This document shows positions 59,601 to 64,000 of a stretch of DNA of 64,000 nucleotides, piece after piece. Origin of the DNA: Dastarcus helophoroides (Eukaryota > Arthropoda > Insecta > Coleoptera > Bothrideridae); NCBI GenBank assembly GCA_028583605.1, contig CM053328.1, positions 30,797,578 to 30,861,577 on the forward strand. The letters run 5' to 3'. Positions within the stretch are counted from its first letter, which is position 1. Every line of letters starts with the position of its first letter. The translations under genes and the position numbers were made by a program. The notes under the pieces are model-generated. The model made no database searches, had not been told where the DNA came from, and saw only the letters and a program-made list of their open reading frames with translations.

Positions 59601-61740
59601 GATGCATACCAAAATTAATTTGATGACTAAAAAAATGGCTTCCAGGTCTGCTTGCACCCTTGCACCTCTAAGTATCTACCTGATTTGCTTGGGGAGAATC
59701 GTCCATTGAGATGAACTTTGCTTTAACGAAATTTTGACCACCAAGAATATCTGCAAAGTTTTAAAATGGATTGATTTTAACTGAATTCGCAAATAACAGT
59801 GGCGGGATAGTTTTGTTTAGAACGAAGTTTCCAGTCAGATAGAATCACTAGAATATCCAATCATTATAGCATATAGCCCAAATTCCAAATTTCCACTTTA
59901 TAAAGATAAAATTATAGTGGAAAAAGAAAATATTACTGATGCACTTTGGCTTGTTGCCAAAATGTTGACCACCAATAAGTTTAAACTCGATACACAAAAC
60001 ATAAAAACGTTTTGCTTCCAAGGAAGATTCTGTTCAACTCTTTGGTTCTCTGGTACCCGAGCGGTGATGTACAATTAGAAAATTGTGTCCACCATAAAGA
60101 TAAAGTTATAAGGGAAAAACAAAATGTTACTGATGAAATTTTGTTTCTCATTAAAATTTGGATCACCAAATAATTATCAAGATGGATCAATTTAACTGAA
60201 TGCGAAAGATTGTATGCTGTTTAGTTTAAGATGAAGTTCATAAACTTCACAGAATCAGTTTAGATCAGATTAGTTTCTAGAGTCTCTTAACATAACTAGT
60301 CAATAGGATGCAGCTTGGAAAAATGTACCACATGAAGACAGAATTATAGTGGAAAGAGAAGATATTGCTGATAAACTAAATGAATAATAAATTTTATTTA
60401 TCTATTTTATAAATAAATTAATTATTATTAAGATGAATCTGGAAGGTATATCTTAATATATGCCACGCGAAGACGAAGTTATAATGGAAAAAGAAAGTAT
60501 TACTGATGAACTTTCGTTTTTCGTCGAGAGTTTGACCACCAAATGATTATTAAGATATCGATTTGTGCCCGAATACGTAATATGTTGATATTTAGTTTCA
60601 AATGCAGCTTCTGGTTAGTTTCAAGGATCTTCAGCATGACAATTCGATAAGGTACACTTAGAAAATTGTACCATATGAAGACAAAATTGTAATGGAAAAA
60701 GAAAATATTGCTGATAAAGTTTCAGTTTTAATTGAAATTTTGACCACCAAATGATTATTAAAATGGATCTATTGTGTCCAAATACGTAGATTATGATGGC
60801 GATATGCTGTTTAGTTTCAAATGAAGCTTGTGATTAATCTCCAAAGTCTCGACTATAACCATTCGACGAGGACAGCTTAGAAAAATGTATCACATGAAGA
60901 CAAAGTTTTGGTGGAAAAAGAACATCTTACTGATGAACTTTTCTTTTTTCATTGAAATTTCGACCACCAAATGATTATTAACGCGAATTGATTGTTCCCG
61001 AATATGAAAGCCATATGCTATTCAGTTTCAAATGAAGCTTCTGGTTAGTTTCAAGGATCTCTAGCATGACAATTCGATTATGTGCAGCTTAGAGAAATGT
61101 TCCACTTAAAGGCAAAATTATTGGGAAAAAAGGATATATTACTGATGAACTTTTCTCTTGCATTGAAATGTTGACCATCAAATGATGTTTAAGATAACTC
61201 ACTTGTGTCCGAATACGTACGATTGTGGGGGCGATATGCTGTTTAGTTCGAAATGAAGCTTCTAATTAATCTCTAAAGTCCCGACCATAACTATTCGATG
61301 ATGTACAGCTTAGAAAAATGTATCACATGAAGACAAAGTTTTGGTGGAAAAAGAAGGTATTGCTGATGAACTTTCGTTTTTCATTGAAATTTTGACCACC
61401 AAATGATTATTAAGATGGATCGATTGTTCCCGAATACGTAATATTATGAAAACGGTATGCTACAAAGTTTCAAAGGAAGCTTCTGGTTAGTTTCAAGGGT
61501 CTACAGCATAACCATTCGATAGGGTGCAGCTTAGAGAAATATTCCGTTTGAAGGCAAAATTATTGGGGGAAAAGGAAATATTACTGGTGAGCTTTCTTCT
61601 TGCATCGAAATTTTGACCACCAAATGATGCTTAAGATGGCTTCATTATGTCGGAATACGTAAGATTATGATGGCGATATGTTGTTTAGATTCAAATAAAG
61701 CTTCTGATTAATCTCCAAAGTCTCGATTATAACCATTCGA
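59600..61740 (+). repeat. Satellite, long (~220-bp) unit
   Basis: The marker GACCACCAA falls at 60533, 60742, 60962, 61173, 61394, 61615 and 61835, giving spacings of 209-221. More diverged copies at about 59735, 59966 and 60150 mark the left edge. Unit landmarks are GTGGAAAAAGAA, TACTGATGAACTTTCGTTTT, TTTGACCACCAAATGATTAT, GTTTCAAATGAAGCTTCTGG and AACCATTCGAT. Divergence falls from left to right. Confidence 0.85.
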
Positions 61741-62930
61741 TGAGATACAACTTGGAGAAATATACCACATCAAGACGAAAGTACAGTGGAAAAACAAAAA
61801 TTACTGATGAACTTTCGTTTTTCGTCGAGATTTTGACCACCAAATGATTATTTCGTAGGATCGATTAGATACAGCTTAGAAAAATATATCACACGAAGAC
61901 GAAATTACAGTGGAAAAACAAAATATTACAGATGAACTTTCGTTTTTCATCAAGATTTTGACCACCAAATGATTTTTTCGTAGGATCGATTAGATACAGC
62001 TGAGAAAAATATACCACATGAAGACGAAATTACAGTGGAAAAACAAAATATTACTGATGAACTTTCGTTTTTCGTCAAGATTTTGACCACCAAATGATTT
62101 TTTCGTAGGATCGATTAGATACAGCTGAGAAATATACCACATGAAGACGAAATTACAATGGAAAAACAAAATATTACTGATGAACTTTCGTTTTTCGTCA
62201 AGATTTTGACCACCAAATGATTTTTTCGTAGGATCGATTAGATACAGCTTAGGAAAATATACCACCTGGAGACGAAATTACAGTGGAAAAACAAAATATT
62301 ATTGATGAACTTTCGTTTTTCGTTGGGATTTTGACCACCAAATGATTATTTCGTACGATCGATGAGATACAACTTAGACAAAGATACCACTTGAAGACGA
62401 AATTACAGTGGAAAAACAAAATATTACTGATGAACTTTCGTTTTTCGTCGAGATTTTGACCACCAAATGATTATTTCGTAGGATCGATTAGATACAGCTT
62501 AGAAAAATATACCACATGAAGACGAAATTACAGTGGAAAAACAAAATATTACTGATGAACTTTCGTTTTTCGTCTAGATTTTGACCACCAAATGATTATT
62601 TCGTACGATTGATGAGATACAACTTAGAAAAAGATACCACTTGAAGACGAAATTACAGTGGAAAAACAAACTATTACTGATGAACTTTCGTTTTTTGTCG
62701 AGATTTTGACCACCAAATGATTATTTCATAGGATCGATGAGATACAGTTTAGAAAAATATACCACATGAAGACAAGATTACAGTGGAAAAACAAAATATT
62801 ACTGATGAACTTTCGTTTTTTGTCGAGAGTTTGACCACCAAATGATTATTAAGTAGGATCGAGGAGATATAGCTTAGAAAAATATACCACATGAAGACGA
62901 AATTACAGTACTCGAATATGTAAGATTATA
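61740..62930 (+). repeat. Satellite, short (125-bp) unit, homogeneous
   Basis: The same marker now recurs at 61835, 61960, 62085, 62208, 62333, 62458, 62583, 62708 and 62833, giving spacings of 125, 125, 123 and then 125 throughout. The unit equals the long unit minus the ~95-bp section with GTTTCAAATGAAGCTTCTGG, joined through ATTTCGTAGGATCGATTAGA. The copies are far more alike than the long units, so this variant spread recently. The 91-codon minus frame at 61990-62265 is a repeat reading. Confidence 0.9.
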
Positions 62931-62955
62931 AAGGCGATTACTGTTCTGTTCCAAA

Positions 62956-63125
62956 TGAAGCTTCTGGTTATGATAACGAAGGCTTCCACGGCCAGAGTCC
63001 GTACAGGATATACTTCTTCTGGGATTGGACCGTGTCAAAGAACTACTAAAAGTGAAACTGAACACTTTTAGAGGTTCTTTGACACGGTCCAATCCGCATC
63101 ACGGAAGAAGTGAAGCTTCTGGTTA
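62956..63125 (-). mobile_element. 140-bp palindromic insertion with perfect 15-bp target duplication
   Basis: TGAAGCTTCTGGTTA occurs at 62956-62970 and again at 63111-63125, a normal part of the long satellite unit duplicated by the insertion. The inserted 62971-63110 holds a hairpin: arm 63022-63054 pairs with 63063-63095 (33 bp, two mismatches, 8-nt loop), built from GGATTGGACCGTGTCAAAGA and its inverse. A one-sided tail (62971-63021) reads CTTCTTCTGG..., CGTACAGGATATAC, GGCTTCCACGGCCAGAG. The long target duplication and one-sided tail fit a retroelement copy with an internal inversion. A microRNA-like hairpin is an alternative. Confidence 0.8.
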
Positions 63126-63603
63126 GTTTCAAGGATCTCTAGCACTATTCGATAAGGTACTATTGGAATTGGGGTGTGTATGAATGATTCAGTTCAATGA
63201 AATGCCACACTTTAATTATAGAGACTTTATTTACATAAGAGCTCTTGGAAGGTGTGTGTTGTCGCGACGAAATTAGAACATCAACTTAACTTCGAAACAA
63301 AATCTTTATCGTTATATTTCCAAATACATCTAATCTATTTCATGATACACTGACTTAGTTCTGCTAATATACATGTCAACGTTAATCCCTTAAAACCTAT
63401 TTCCAGAAAAGAGATCGACCAGCGTTCTTAGAATTAATCATCCACCTAGCAGTGTTCCAAATAAGTTGAAGCAGCCCTATCAGATTTTAGTTAGTAAAAA
63501 ATACGCTGAAAACCCATAAAGTATTCGAGGGTGTCTAATATTTTACTCTAAAATAGATACAGATAGATTTTTGCTTTCACGCTTTGAACGTGATTTCTAA
63601 TAA
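63126..63603. other. Spacer, nothing recognised
   Basis: Begins with a fragment of the long satellite unit (GTTTCAAGGATCTCTAGCA to about 63165) and then loses similarity. No motif seen. Confidence 0.4.
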
Positions 63604-63687
63604 GCACAGCTTAGAAAAATGTTATATGTGAAGGCAAAATCATAATGAAAAAGGAAAATACTACTGATGAGCTTTCCTTTTACACTG
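63604..63687 (+). repeat. Isolated fragment of the 220-bp satellite unit
   Basis: CACAGCTTAGAAAAATG through TACTGATGAGCTTTCCTTT matches the first half of the unit. The second half is replaced by the hairpin at 63688. Confidence 0.75.
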
Positions 63688-63790
63688 TTATCCAAATCTT
63701 AGGTGATGGTTGAAAAACTATTTGAGTAGTTTTGCCTATATACAGAAGACACTTTTGTATAAAAGTGTCATCATTCAAGATTTGGATAAG
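63688..63790. mobile_element. ~103-bp nested hairpin
   Basis: Outer arms TTATCCAAATCTT (63688-63700) and AAGATTTGGATAAG (63777-63790) are inverse copies. An inner perfect hairpin pairs GACACTTTT with AAAAGTGTC around a GTAT loop (63748-63769). It sits exactly where the satellite unit breaks off, so it is probably an inserted MITE. No target duplication seen. Confidence 0.6.
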
Positions 63791-63863
63791 ACTTTAATGC
63801 ACGTAAATAAAAAACAGTGCCCAGTTCTGTAAACGTTGCTATCGACTATTAAAAAAGTGTCTA

Positions 63864-63925
63864 CTTCAAAGTAGATTAATTCGTTAGTTATTATTCAAAG
63901 TAGATTAATTTGTTGGTTTTTATTA
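63864..63925 (+). repeat. Two-copy 30-bp tandem repeat
   Basis: TTCAAAGTAGATTAATTCGT (63864) recurs as TTCAAAGTAGATTAATTTGT 30 bases later. The preceding CTACTTCAAAGTAG is itself self-complementary. Confidence 0.7.
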
Positions 63926-64000
63926 GTGTGCAATGTTTCCAATGGTTTGTTTTGTCGTAGATATGGGCGCGTTCAGAGTGTCAAGTTATTGCCGAGGAGT

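Noticed and set aside
61740..62930. CTGATGA in every satellite unit, suggesting a hammerhead ribozyme satellite
   Set aside because: The word is followed by ACTTTCGTTTTTCGTC and then GAGA. No GAAA core, proper stem II or cleavage triplet with stem I pairing is present on either strand.
59600..62930. CRISPR-like array of regular repeats
   Set aside because: Whole units repeat without unique spacers, and the DNA is eukaryotic; it is a satellite.

Overview
The window looks like arthropod, probably insect, nuclear DNA. It is AT-rich, has no bacterial-style gene packing, and carries mariner-type and other terminal-inverted-repeat (TIR) transposons, short hairpin insertions and long satellite tracts. 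No species can be named and no complete host gene is visible. Nearly every long open frame is either transposon-derived or a chance reading of the repeats. Two short stretches (2169-2203 and 26474-26509) have a 3' splice site fused to a 5' splice site and a second 5' splice site 35-36 nt later. They suggest, without proof, that the window lies inside a very long plus-strand intron.

Layout. 1-2470: sequence without obvious repeats, with one splice-ratchet-like site and a well-formed hammerhead-ribozyme-like motif (minus, 2286-2351). 2470-6920: degenerate AT repeat built on words such as GTCGAAATTTT. 6920-14040: nested transposons. These are a 1.95-kb foldback element (7151-9101) and a minus-strand mariner relic. 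The relic is split by a 235-bp hairpin insertion (9549-9783) and by a 2.86-kb element with ~695-bp TIRs (9951-12808), whose protein has a FEN/XPG-like nuclease region plus a CXC-type cysteine cluster. A TIR element at 12899-13440 follows. 14040-17330: the AT repeat in opposite orientation, partly an inverted copy of 2815-3870. 17520-20970: AT repeat in ~550-bp higher-order units. 20970-25660: more AT repeat in ~682-bp units, interrupted by two copies of a module rich in GGGGTCCATGGACCA. 25660-31380: mostly unrecognised sequence with the second splice-ratchet-like site, a 437-bp tandem array, a hairpin insertion and a mariner relic. 31380-43370: AT-repeat blocks separated by short spacers and a GA microsatellite. 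43370-47510: spacer with a hairpin MITE and a nearly full-length but inactivated mariner (44255-45537). 47515-57060: AT repeat again, the first part an inverted copy of 41400-42870. 57060-59600: single-copy-looking, GC-richer sequence. 59600-62930: a satellite whose ~220-bp unit gives way to a homogeneous 125-bp unit. 62971-63110: a hairpin insertion with a perfect 15-bp target duplication. 63604-64000: a satellite remnant and another hairpin.

The elements interact as layers of insertion, not as a pathway. The AT repeat repeatedly forms arms of opposite strand bias around unrelated spacers, like foldback-type elements. Several insertions can be ordered in time because one interrupts another or because an uninterrupted duplicate exists in the window.
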